Shown piece after piece: positions 1 to 5,702 of a DNA stretch of 7,142 nt. How positions within the stretch are numbered: the stretch's first letter is position 1; every line of letters starts with the position of its first letter. The stretch covers positions 1 through 7,142 of the forward strand of contig CAJMHR010000062.1 of NCBI GenBank assembly GCA_905213265.1, given 5' to 3'. Origin of the DNA: an uncultured Collinsella sp. GTDB lineage: Bacteria; Actinomycetota; Coriobacteriia; Coriobacteriales; Coriobacteriaceae. The notes under the pieces are model-generated. The model was not told where the DNA came from. It saw only the letters and a list, made by a program, of their open reading frames with translations, and did no database searches. Both the position numbers and the translations under genes were made by a program.

Positions 1-167
1 TCGACACCGCCGAGTTCGCGATCCCCGGCCTTGACGACGAGTTCCGCGTCATCGTCTCCCCGTGGATTTTGACGGTGCTTGTGACCGACCGCCTGGCTCG
101 CTACTACGAGACGGTCACCAAGCACAACCTCAAGTATCGTCGCTACTATCACCAGTTCGACTACTAA
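1..167 (+). CDS. SIS-domain sugar isomerase / deglycase, C-terminal end (partial)
   Basis: The first complete codon begins at base 3 and the frame ends at TAA 165-167, leaving 54 residues of a protein that starts upstream of the window. The visible end includes IVSPWILTVLVTDRLARYY and then KHNLKYRRYYHQFDY. A helix containing a proline near its start, then a His-Asn and an Arg-Arg-Tyr-Tyr close to an aromatic C-terminus, matches my recollection of the C-termini of SIS-domain deglycases of the FrlB/GfrF type. Those split fructoselysine or glucoselysine 6-phosphate into a hexose phosphate and lysine. The SIS domain itself lies outside the window, so the family call rests on the tail and on the PTS genes that start 46 bases later. 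Another SIS sugar isomerase (AgaS-like or GlmS-like) is possible. It is probably co-transcribed with the PTS, since no terminator separates them. Confidence 0.6.
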   Translation, partial: DTAEFAIPGLDDEFRVIVSPWILTVLVTDRLARYYETVTKHNLKYRRYYHQFDY

Positions 168-213
168 AGAAAACGGGTGCGGGAACGTGCCGGGCTATTG
201 AGAGGAACACAGA

Positions 214-633
214 ATGAGACAGTACATCATCGCCAGCCATGCGCACTTCGCTACCGGCATCAAGGAGAGCGTCGAACTGCTCTCGGGCGCTCGCGACAAC
301 GTCCACGATCTTTCGATGTTCGTCGATGGCCGCATGGACGTGGCCGAGGAGGCCCAAAAACTGCTGGCAGGCATGTCTGCTGACGATGATGTCGTTGTCT
401 GCACCGACCTCTTTGGCGGCAGCGTCAACAACGAGTTCACCAAGATCGTCCAGACGCGTCCCCGCACGTACCTCGTTACCAACATGAACCTTCCTCTCCT
501 CATCCAGCTGCTGTTCTCTGACGAGTCGGCGCCGGTTGAGGAGACGATTCGCGCCATCGTCGCTGCGGACGATACGCGCGTGAAGTTTGTCAACGATCTT
601 TTGGTCGATGACGACGAGGAAGAAGAGTTCTAA
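214..633 (+). CDS. PTS mannose-family EIIA component
   Basis: A 139-residue cytoplasmic EIIA domain, the usual length for a free-standing mannose-family EIIA. It takes phosphate from phospho-HPr and passes it to EIIB. The N-terminal strand YIIASHAHFATGI places His9 at the position of the family's phosphorylated histidine (His10 in E. coli ManX). CTDLFGGSVNNE (residues 63-74) and NMNLPLL (90-96) are the characteristic core motifs. AGAGGA at 201-206 lies 7 bases before the ATG and supports this start. It is the first PTS gene of the operon, 46 bases after the SIS gene and 57 bases before EIIB. The C-terminus is strikingly acidic (VDDDEEEEF), which I do not recall as typical of the family. Substrate is not determined by EIIA. 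Confidence 0.93.
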   Translation: MRQYIIASHAHFATGIKESVELLSGARDNVHDLSMFVDGRMDVAEEAQKLLAGMSADDDVVVCTDLFGGSVNNEFTKIVQTRPRTYLVTNMNLPLLIQLLFSDESAPVEETIRAIVAADDTRVKFVNDLLVDDDEEEEF

Positions 634-653
634 TCCGCAGCACCTACTGACAC

Positions 654-666
654 GCCGTAAGACGGC
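654..666 (+). other. Small hairpin between EIIA and EIIB
   Basis: GCCGT (654-658) and ACGGC (662-666) form a 5-bp stem around a 3-base loop in the 57-base gap between EIIA and EIIB. There is no T-tract after it, so it is not an intrinsic terminator. It could stabilise or space the transcript, but a stem this short may be chance. Confidence 0.25.
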
Positions 667-690
667 ACAAGACCTTTGGGGGGTCACATT

Positions 691-1173
691 ATGATTCAGC
701 TACTTCGCGTTGACCATCGCCTGCTTCATGGCCAGGTCGCAGTTTCCTGGGTTCAGGGCCTTGGCTCCAACTGCATCTTCTGCGTGGGCGATAAGGTCGC
801 TAACGACCCGGTGTGGAAGACGACGCTTAAGATGGGCAAGCCTGCCGGCTGCAAGCTCGTCATCAAAGATATGGAGCATGCAATCGAAGCTATCAACTCG
901 GGCGTGACCGACAAGTACAAGATGATCATCTGTGTCGCCACTATTGCTGAGGCAAAGCAGCTTGTTGAGGGCTGCCCGCAGATCAAGTCGGTCAACCTGG
1001 GCAACACCAAGCCCAAGGACGAGAAGCGTCCCGATGCTCGTCAGGTCTCTCGTCAGATCTTCCTGACCGCGGCCGAGGAAGCCGATGTGCGCGAGATGCT
1101 GGATCGTGGCGTTGAGGTCGAGATTCGACCCCTGGCCGATGAACCCAAGGTTGACTGCGCCAGCGTGCTCTAG
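691..1173 (+). CDS. PTS mannose-family EIIB component
   Basis: A 160-residue cytoplasmic EIIB domain, full length for the family. It accepts phosphate from EIIA on a histidine and donates it to the sugar bound by EIIC/EIID. The N-terminal motif RVDHRLLHGQV (residues 6-16) is the active-site signature, with His13 the phosphorylated residue. The common RIDDRLIHGQV form has Asp where this protein has His9. A TTG in the same frame at 676 would add five residues, but it sits inside the G-rich ribosome binding stretch GGGGGG (678-683), so the ATG at 691 is preferred. It ends in TAG, and the 58-base gap to EIIC contains a hairpin and a strong binding site. Sequence alone does not give the substrate; mannose-, sorbose-, fructose- and Gfr-type EIIB share this fold. 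Confidence 0.93.
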   Translation: MIQLLRVDHRLLHGQVAVSWVQGLGSNCIFCVGDKVANDPVWKTTLKMGKPAGCKLVIKDMEHAIEAINSGVTDKYKMIICVATIAEAKQLVEGCPQIKSVNLGNTKPKDEKRPDARQVSRQIFLTAAEEADVREMLDRGVEVEIRPLADEPKVDCASVL

Positions 1174-1184
1174 GCGTTCAATTT

Positions 1185-1204
1185 CGAAGAGTCTGAGCTC
1201 TTCG
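1185..1204 (+). other. Hairpin between EIIB and EIIC
   Basis: CGAAGAG (1185-1191) and CTCTTCG (1198-1204) form a perfect 7-bp stem with a 6-base loop in the EIIB-EIIC gap. No T-tract follows, and the EIIC ribosome binding site begins 13 bases later. It is more likely an mRNA processing or stability element than a terminator, and might set different levels of the cytoplasmic (A, B) and membrane (C, D) parts. The dyad is seen; the role is inferred. Confidence 0.4.
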
Positions 1205-1231
1205 TAGTGTCCTATTAGGAAAGGGGGATAT

Positions 1232-2005
1232 ATGCTTACCCAAGCAATCCTCATCGGACTTATCGCCGCATTTGGTAAGTTCGACTTCCAGCTCGGTACG
1301 CTCTATGCGTTCCGCCCCATTGTCCTGTGCCCGCTCGTGGGCCTGGTGCTGGGGGACCTGCAGTCCGGCCTCGCGATCGGCGCCAGCCTGGAGCTGCTGT
1401 TCATGGGCTCGATCTCCATCGGCGCCTACGTGCCGCCTGATGAGACGATCGGCGGCGTGCTCGCCTGCGCCTTCGCTATCCAGCTGGGCCAGAGCACCGA
1501 GGCAGCCATCGCGCTCGCTATGCCCATCGCCACGCTGTGCCTTGCCATCAAGAACATCCTCAACGCCGCCCTGCCGATTCTGGTTGACCGCGCTGATGTC
1601 TTCTCCGGCCAGGGCAACCTTAAGGGTGTCTATGCGATGCACTTCCTGATCGGTTTGACCGGTATCATCATGGCGTTCCTGCTGTGCTCGCTGTCGTTCT
1701 ATCTGGGTGCTGACGCCATCCAGGGCATGCTCGACTTCATCCCGCCCTTTGTCCTTGCTGGCTTTGGCGTTGCAGCCAACATCCTGCCGGCCATGGGCTT
1801 CGCCATGCTCGGCCGCCTGGTGCTCACCAAGCAGCTCGTGCCCTTCTACTTCCTGGGCTTCCTGCTGTGCTCCTACGCCAACGTGCCCGTCCTGGGCGTC
1901 GCCCTGATCGCCATCATCATCGGCATCGACAAGTTCGACCTGCTCGGCCTGGGCGGAGCCCAGCCCCAGCTCTCCGCGGAAGGGGATGAGGACGATGACT
2001 TCTAG
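1232..2005 (+). CDS. PTS mannose-family EIIC component, copy 1
   Basis: A 257-residue integral membrane protein, mostly hydrophobic helices, matching mannose-family EIIC (ManY-like) in length. With EIID it forms the channel that carries the sugar across the membrane while EIIB phosphorylates it. GDLQSGLAIGASLELLFMG (residues 41-59) followed by SISIGAYVPPDETIGG carries the conserved Gly, Glu and Pro-Pro-Asp of the family. The start ATG follows AGGAAAGGGGG (1217-1227). The last residues are very acidic (EGDEDDDF), and the bases that encode them also carry the EIID ribosome binding site and start. Residues 179-257 are identical in DNA and protein to copy 2 at 4024-4797. By eye, residues 1-100 differ at 12 positions and residues 101-178 at 36. 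Codon style changes from mixed to strongly G/C-ending where the identical tract begins (1766). Confidence 0.93.
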   Translation: MLTQAILIGLIAAFGKFDFQLGTLYAFRPIVLCPLVGLVLGDLQSGLAIGASLELLFMGSISIGAYVPPDETIGGVLACAFAIQLGQSTEAAIALAMPIATLCLAIKNILNAALPILVDRADVFSGQGNLKGVYAMHFLIGLTGIIMAFLLCSLSFYLGADAIQGMLDFIPPFVLAGFGVAANILPAMGFAMLGRLVLTKQLVPFYFLGFLLCSYANVPVLGVALIAIIIGIDKFDLLGLGGAQPQLSAEGDEDDDF

Positions 2006-2818
2006 TCCCGAGAACAAGATCACGCGCTCCGACCTCGTCAAGAGCGCCGTCAACGTCGGCGCCCTGGGCATGGAGTTCTCCTGGACCTACTACAAGCAGA
2101 TGAACATCGCCTTCTGCCTGATGGTCGCCAACATGCTCAAGAAGATCTACGCCGGCCGCCCCGACGACTACGCCGAGGCCCTGCACCGCCACTGCGCGTT
2201 CTTCAACATCACCGTCCAGTTCGCCCCGTTCGTCGGCGGCATCGCGATGGCCATGGAGGAGAAGGTCGCCCGCGGCGAGATCGAGCCCGAGAGCGTCAAC
2301 GACGTCAAGGCCGCCCTCATGGGCCCGCTGTCCGGCATCGGCGACTCCATCTTCCTGTCGACGCTGCGCGTGGTCGCCGCCGCGGTGGGCATCAGCCTGT
2401 GCCAGGCCGGCAACCCCTTCGGCCCCATCGCCTTCCTGCTCATCTACAACGTCCCCGGCTTCGCGCTGCGCGTCTGGGGCGCCGTCAAGGGCTACGAGCT
2501 GGGCGTGGGCTTCCTGGACGAGGCCCAGAGGACCGGCCTCATGCAGAAGATCATGACCTGCGTGGGCATCGTGGGCGTCATGGTCGTGGGCGCCATGTGC
2601 AAGGACATGTTCTGGGCCAGCATCCCGGTGGCCATCGGCTCGGGCGACGACGCCCAGACCCTTCAGGACATCCTGGACGGCATCATGCCCGGCATGCTCG
2701 GCATGATCGCCTTCTGGCTGTACTACTGGCTGCTGTCCAAGAAGATCAACCCCATGGTGCTGATCGTGGCCACCATGGTCGTGGGCATCATCGGCGCGTT
2801 CTTCGGCGTGCTGGCGTA
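1766..2818 (+). repeat. Long direct repeat, copy A (3' EIIC plus EIID)
   Basis: By visual alignment this roughly 1053-base tract matches 4558-5610 without mismatch or gap, at an offset of 2792 bases. It starts at EIIC codon 179 (preceding base T here, C in copy B) and ends at the second base of the EIID stop codon (TAG here, TAA there). Sequence downstream is unrelated. The surrounding 5' half of EIIC aligns at the same offset but is divergent, so the repeat is the homogenised part of a larger duplicated cassette. Confidence 0.93.
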
Positions 2819-2819
2819 G
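1995..2819 (+). CDS. PTS mannose-family EIID component, copy 1
   Basis: A 274-residue membrane protein (ManZ-like), close to the family's usual length. It pairs with EIIC to form the mannose-family permease. Visible family motifs are HRHCAFFN (residues 64-71), the Glu pair at 88-89, KAALMGPLSGIGDSIF (105-120), TLQDILDGIMPG (222-233) and KKINPM (249-254), followed by a hydrophobic C-terminal segment. The ATG at 1995 is chosen because AAGGGG (1980-1985) is 9 bases upstream. The in-frame ATG at 1986 touches that site and would add only three residues. The gene overlaps EIIC by 11 bases, consistent with translational coupling. Only 4 of 274 codons end in A or T by my count, much more biased than the EIIA, EIIB or EamA genes. 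The protein is identical to copy 2. Confidence 0.93.
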   Translation: MTSSPENKITRSDLVKSAVNVGALGMEFSWTYYKQMNIAFCLMVANMLKKIYAGRPDDYAEALHRHCAFFNITVQFAPFVGGIAMAMEEKVARGEIEPESVNDVKAALMGPLSGIGDSIFLSTLRVVAAAVGISLCQAGNPFGPIAFLLIYNVPGFALRVWGAVKGYELGVGFLDEAQRTGLMQKIMTCVGIVGVMVVGAMCKDMFWASIPVAIGSGDDAQTLQDILDGIMPGMLGMIAFWLYYWLLSKKINPMVLIVATMVVGIIGAFFGVLA

Positions 2820-2849
2820 ACTCTTGCGTTCTATTCTGCCCCCAAGGGA

Positions 2850-2880
2850 AACGGCGACCCATTGCGGTCGCCGTTTTTTA
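2850..2880 (+). terminator. Intrinsic terminator after first PTS operon
   Basis: AACGGCGACC (2850-2859) and GGTCGCCGTT (2866-2875) form a perfect 10-bp GC-rich stem with a 6-base loop, running into six T residues (2874-2879). It lies 30 bases after the EIID stop. The EamA ribosome binding site begins 17 bases beyond it, so EamA needs read-through or a promoter I could not see. Confidence 0.92.
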
Positions 2881-2907
2881 TTACCGAAAGCTAGCTGGAG
2901 GTGCTTC

Positions 2908-3798
2908 GTGATTCGATCTGACAATCCACCCGATAATGGCGTGAGCGGGGCGATGTATCTATTTGGCACGGCGCTCTTGTGGAGTTTTATCGGCATCCTC
3001 GTTCGCGCCAATTCGCAGTCAGCTCTTTTGATCGGTGCCGTTACGGCAATATTTATGGCGCTATTTATCCTGCTCGTCGGCAGGCCCATCCTCCGCGTCA
3101 GCCGTCTTATTGTCCTTGTGGCCGTCTGCAACTTCGTGACGGGCACCACGTTTAACTTTGCCAACCAGCTCACGACGGTCGGCAACGCGATCGTCCTGCA
3201 GTACACCTCGATGATTTTCGTTATCGTGTATCAATCGCTCGCAACTCGCACGTTGCCCTCGCCTGCGAAGATTGCCTCCGTGGTGGTTGCTTTTACGGGT
3301 ATGGGACTTTTCTTTTTAGGCGATTTGAGTGCCGAGGGCATGCTCGGCAACCTGCTTGCCGTCATTTCGGGCGCCACCTTTGGGCTGTGTTTCTTTTTGA
3401 ACTCTCGCCCCGATGCGTCGCCCATGGTGTCCTCGCTCATCTCCTGCGGTATCTCGATGTTGCCGATCGTCTATTTTGCCGGTGCCCTAGACTCCGTGAG
3501 ACCATTTGAGTGGGGGCTTATGCTGGTGCATGGCCTTTTTTGCAGTGGCCTTGCGAGCGTGCTGTATGCCAAGGGAATTGCGCGCACTAACGCGTTTGCG
3601 GCCAACTTGGTCTGCATGAGCGAGGTCGTGCTCGCTCCGTGCTGGTCGGCGCTCCTCTTTGGCGAGGTCTTTCGCTGGAACGAGTTTTTGGGCGCGGCGA
3701 TAATCGTTTTGGTGATTGTAGGCAACTTGGCATACGATGCCTTTGGCGATGGCTTTCTGGTGGCGCTTGTCCGCCATCGAAACAAAGAGCGCGCCTGA
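2908..3798 (+). CDS. EamA/DMT-superfamily membrane transporter
   Basis: A 296-residue, very hydrophobic protein with about ten predicted membrane segments in two similar halves, the size and layout of EamA (RhaT/YddG-like) drug/metabolite transporters. Family-like stretches include LLWSFIGILVR (residues 23-33), a conserved segment ANQLTTVGNAIVLQYTSMIF (85-104), and a later GEVFRWNEFLGAAIIV repeat-like end. The GTG at 2908 is preferred because GGAGGT (2897-2902) lies 5 bases upstream. A TTG at 2824 in the same frame would force translation through the terminator stem. Substrate is unknown; several relatives export amino acids or small metabolites. Between a PTS and another PTS cassette, export of a by-product is a reasonable guess but only that. 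Codon use is mixed, unlike the EIID genes on either side. Confidence 0.87.
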   Translation: MIRSDNPPDNGVSGAMYLFGTALLWSFIGILVRANSQSALLIGAVTAIFMALFILLVGRPILRVSRLIVLVAVCNFVTGTTFNFANQLTTVGNAIVLQYTSMIFVIVYQSLATRTLPSPAKIASVVVAFTGMGLFFLGDLSAEGMLGNLLAVISGATFGLCFFLNSRPDASPMVSSLISCGISMLPIVYFAGALDSVRPFEWGLMLVHGLFCSGLASVLYAKGIARTNAFAANLVCMSEVVLAPCWSALLFGEVFRWNEFLGAAIIVLVIVGNLAYDAFGDGFLVALVRHRNKERA

Positions 3799-3842
3799 TG
3801 GGATACGTCTGCCGTTTACGGTAAAAAACACTCCGCTGAGCG

Positions 3843-3886
3843 AGTGGTATTAAATAGTAAGAACCTGCATACCTATAATTGGTATC
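3843..3886 (+). promoter_or_regulatory. Promoter with two operator-like boxes, upstream of second EIIC
   Basis: A consensus -10 TATAAT (3874-3879) gives an expected start site near 3886. No good TTGACA is present at -35. That position is occupied by GTGGTATTAA (3844-3853), and a related box TTGGTATCAA (3879-3888) overlaps the end of the -10 and the start site. The boxes are 35 bases apart in the same orientation. Exactly the same arrangement recurs at 6994-7037, which is the main reason to believe it. A dimeric regulator reading a TTGRTATCAA-like imperfect palindrome is inferred. The type (repressor or activator) is unknown. Confidence 0.75.
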
Positions 3887-4023
3887 AAATCATTTGTACC
3901 TGGCATGGGTGTTAGCAGCACACCAGGTACGCTTCGAGCCGTGGAATCGAACTCCCGGAATTGATATCAACAACGCGCGCGACGGGAGTGACGACGGTTC
4001 GAGATTCTTAATTGGGAGGAACT
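3887..4023 (+). promoter_or_regulatory. Structured 5' leader of second EIIC-EIID operon
   Basis: About 137 bases lie between the predicted start site and the EIIC ATG, with no convincing ORF. GTACCTGG (3896-3903) pairs perfectly with CCAGGTAC (3923-3930) around 19 bases. ACTCCCG (3951-3957) pairs with CGGGAGT (3983-3989), and GAATCGA (3944-3950) can extend this stem with 3999-4007 apart from unpaired bases. The second stem encloses the perfect palindrome TTGATATCAA (3961-3970). No T-tract or known riboswitch pattern is visible. The ribosome binding site GGGAGGA (4014-4020) is outside the stems. A regulatory RNA role is possible but unproven. Confidence 0.4.
3961..3970. promoter_or_regulatory. 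Perfect 10-bp palindrome, possible third operator
   Basis: TTGATATCAA is self-complementary and differs by one base from the box TTGGTATCAA at 3879-3888. It lies 82 bases downstream of that box in the leader of the second PTS cassette. It could be an auxiliary operator for the same regulator; a 10-base match may also be chance. Confidence 0.35.
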
Positions 4024-4797
4024 ATGCTTGTCCAAGCAATCCTCGTCGGCTTAGTCGGAGCGTTTGGATGTCTCGACTACCAGCTCGGCACCCTTTACGC
4101 GTTCCGCCCCATCGTCCTGTGCCCGCTCGTGGGCCTGGTGCTGGGGGACCTGCAGACTGGCCTTGCCGTTGGCGCCAGCCTGGAGCTGCTGTTCATGGGT
4201 TCGGTTTCCATCGGCGCCTACGTACCGCCTAACGAAACCATCGGCGGCGTACTCGCCTGCGCGTTTGCCATACAGCTCGGTCAGGGTACCGAGGCAGCCA
4301 TCGCGCTTGCCATGCCCATCGCCGTCCTTTCGCTGACGTTCGACAACATTACCAGTGCCTTGTTCCCCGTGTTTGTCGATATGGCAGATAAGTTCGCCCT
4401 CAAGGGAAATCTCAAAGGCATCTACGCCGTCCATTGGGGACTTGGAATCTGGGGCTGCGTCGAGTACTTCTTGCTGTGCGGCGGCGCATTCTACTTGGGG
4501 TCCGACGCCATCCAGGGCCTGCTCGACTTCATCCCGTCCTTTGTGATTGATGGTTGCGGCGTTGCAGCCAACATCCTGCCGGCCATGGGCTTCGCCATGC
4601 TCGGCCGCCTGGTGCTCACCAAGCAGCTCGTGCCCTTCTACTTCCTGGGCTTCCTGCTGTGCTCCTACGCCAACGTGCCCGTCCTGGGCGTCGCCCTGAT
4701 CGCCATCATCATCGGCATCGACAAGTTCGACCTGCTCGGCCTGGGCGGAGCCCAGCCCCAGCTCTCCGCGGAAGGGGATGAGGACGATGACTTCTAG
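4024..4797 (+). CDS. PTS mannose-family EIIC component, copy 2
   Basis: A 257-residue membrane permease subunit that aligns end to end without gaps with copy 1 at 1232-2005. The ATG follows GGGAGGA (4014-4020); an in-frame TTG at 4012 would overlap that site and is rejected. The family signature GDLQTGLAVGASLELLFMG (41-59) and GAYVPPNETIGG are present, with Asn70 where copy 1 has Asp. Residues 179-257 are identical to copy 1, but residues 101-178 differ at 36 of 78 positions, including a change from KNILNAALPILVDR to DNITSALFPVFVDM. This suggests a related but different substrate, or altered pairing. The operon has no EIIA or EIIB, so the phosphate donors must come from the upstream operon or elsewhere in the genome. 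It carries the same acidic C-terminal tail that overlaps EIID. Confidence 0.93.
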   Translation: MLVQAILVGLVGAFGCLDYQLGTLYAFRPIVLCPLVGLVLGDLQTGLAVGASLELLFMGSVSIGAYVPPNETIGGVLACAFAIQLGQGTEAAIALAMPIAVLSLTFDNITSALFPVFVDMADKFALKGNLKGIYAVHWGLGIWGCVEYFLLCGGAFYLGSDAIQGLLDFIPSFVIDGCGVAANILPAMGFAMLGRLVLTKQLVPFYFLGFLLCSYANVPVLGVALIAIIIGIDKFDLLGLGGAQPQLSAEGDEDDDF

Positions 4798-5610
4798 TCC
4801 CGAGAACAAGATCACGCGCTCCGACCTCGTCAAGAGCGCCGTCAACGTCGGCGCCCTGGGCATGGAGTTCTCCTGGACCTACTACAAGCAGATGAACATC
4901 GCCTTCTGCCTGATGGTCGCCAACATGCTCAAGAAGATCTACGCCGGCCGCCCCGACGACTACGCCGAGGCCCTGCACCGCCACTGCGCGTTCTTCAACA
5001 TCACCGTCCAGTTCGCCCCGTTCGTCGGCGGCATCGCGATGGCCATGGAGGAGAAGGTCGCCCGCGGCGAGATCGAGCCCGAGAGCGTCAACGACGTCAA
5101 GGCCGCCCTCATGGGCCCGCTGTCCGGCATCGGCGACTCCATCTTCCTGTCGACGCTGCGCGTGGTCGCCGCCGCGGTGGGCATCAGCCTGTGCCAGGCC
5201 GGCAACCCCTTCGGCCCCATCGCCTTCCTGCTCATCTACAACGTCCCCGGCTTCGCGCTGCGCGTCTGGGGCGCCGTCAAGGGCTACGAGCTGGGCGTGG
5301 GCTTCCTGGACGAGGCCCAGAGGACCGGCCTCATGCAGAAGATCATGACCTGCGTGGGCATCGTGGGCGTCATGGTCGTGGGCGCCATGTGCAAGGACAT
5401 GTTCTGGGCCAGCATCCCGGTGGCCATCGGCTCGGGCGACGACGCCCAGACCCTTCAGGACATCCTGGACGGCATCATGCCCGGCATGCTCGGCATGATC
5501 GCCTTCTGGCTGTACTACTGGCTGCTGTCCAAGAAGATCAACCCCATGGTGCTGATCGTGGCCACCATGGTCGTGGGCATCATCGGCGCGTTCTTCGGCG
5601 TGCTGGCGTA
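4558..5610 (+). repeat. Long direct repeat, copy B (3' EIIC plus EIID)
   Basis: This tract appears base-for-base identical to 1766-2818 in direct orientation, with starts 2792 bases apart. Recombination between the copies would delete the first terminator, EamA and the second promoter while leaving intact EIIC and EIID genes. The right-hand boundary falls inside the EIID stop codon in both copies. Confidence 0.93.
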
Positions 5611-5611
5611 A
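4787..5611 (+). CDS. PTS mannose-family EIID component, copy 2
   Basis: A 274-residue EIID protein identical in every residue to the copy at 1995-2819, and identical in DNA except for its stop codon (TAA instead of TAG). It overlaps EIIC copy 2 by 11 bases, with AAGGGG 9 bases upstream of the chosen ATG; the in-frame ATG at 4778 is the less likely alternative. Because EIID is shared unchanged, the two EIIC proteins probably dock to the same partner surface. Like copy 1 it uses almost only G- or C-ending codons, suggesting strong expression or a recent common source. The following 34 bases lead into a different terminator from that of copy 1. Confidence 0.93.
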   Translation: MTSSPENKITRSDLVKSAVNVGALGMEFSWTYYKQMNIAFCLMVANMLKKIYAGRPDDYAEALHRHCAFFNITVQFAPFVGGIAMAMEEKVARGEIEPESVNDVKAALMGPLSGIGDSIFLSTLRVVAAAVGISLCQAGNPFGPIAFLLIYNVPGFALRVWGAVKGYELGVGFLDEAQRTGLMQKIMTCVGIVGVMVVGAMCKDMFWASIPVAIGSGDDAQTLQDILDGIMPGMLGMIAFWLYYWLLSKKINPMVLIVATMVVGIIGAFFGVLA

Positions 5612-5645
5612 GGGCCCGGCTGCATAGATTTTCGTTGCAACCTGG

Positions 5646-5685
5646 AAAGGGGATGGAGCAGGCCTATGCCCTCCATCCCCTTTTT
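5646..5685 (+). terminator. Intrinsic terminator after second EIIC-EIID cassette
   Basis: AAAGGGGATGGAG (5646-5658) pairs perfectly with CTCCATCCCCTTT (5671-5683), a 13-bp stem. The loop can close further with GGC (5661-5663) and GCC (5668-5670), and the T-run 5681-5685 follows. The MFS ribosome binding site (5691-5697) begins 5 bases beyond, with no visible promoter between. Confidence 0.9.
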
Positions 5686-5702
5686 GTATAGAAGGAGTTC
5701 GT

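Noticed and set aside
1766..2818. Direct repeat as an insertion sequence or transposon
   Set aside because: No transposase, terminal inverted repeats or target-site duplication; the repeat consists wholly of PTS coding sequence and starts in mid-gene.
2399..2911. Plus-strand frame of 170 codons overlapping EIID (repeated at 5191-5691)
   Set aside because: It is the shifted frame of EIID, rich in Arg, His and Gly, without a start site; its repetition only reflects the direct repeat.
1917..3206. Long antisense open frames (429 codons here, 360 codons at 4709-5791, 297 codons at 1178-2071)
   Set aside because: They mirror the EIIC/EIID genes and exist because G/C-ending codons remove stops on the opposite strand. 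Translations are low-complexity and rich in His, Asp, Gly and Ala, with no family resemblance or ribosome binding site.
3829..3846. Hairpin CACTC / GAGTG after EamA as a terminator
   Set aside because: Only 5 bp with an 8-base loop and no T-run after it. It overlaps the first operator box, so no clear terminator for EamA is called.
3902..3917. Sigma-54-like promoter TGGCAT-GGGTG-TTAGC, of interest because Salmonella gfr is sigma-54 dependent
   Set aside because: The GG to GC spacing is one base too long, the -12 element is poor, and actinobacteria are not known to use RpoN. A good TATAAT lies just upstream.
3937..3958. tRNA T-arm-like sequence on the minus strand (GAGTTCGATTCC), which could mark a tRNA remnant or attachment site
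   Set aside because: Only the loop matches. The T-stem pairs at just its first position, there is no acceptor or anticodon arm, and no integrase is nearby.
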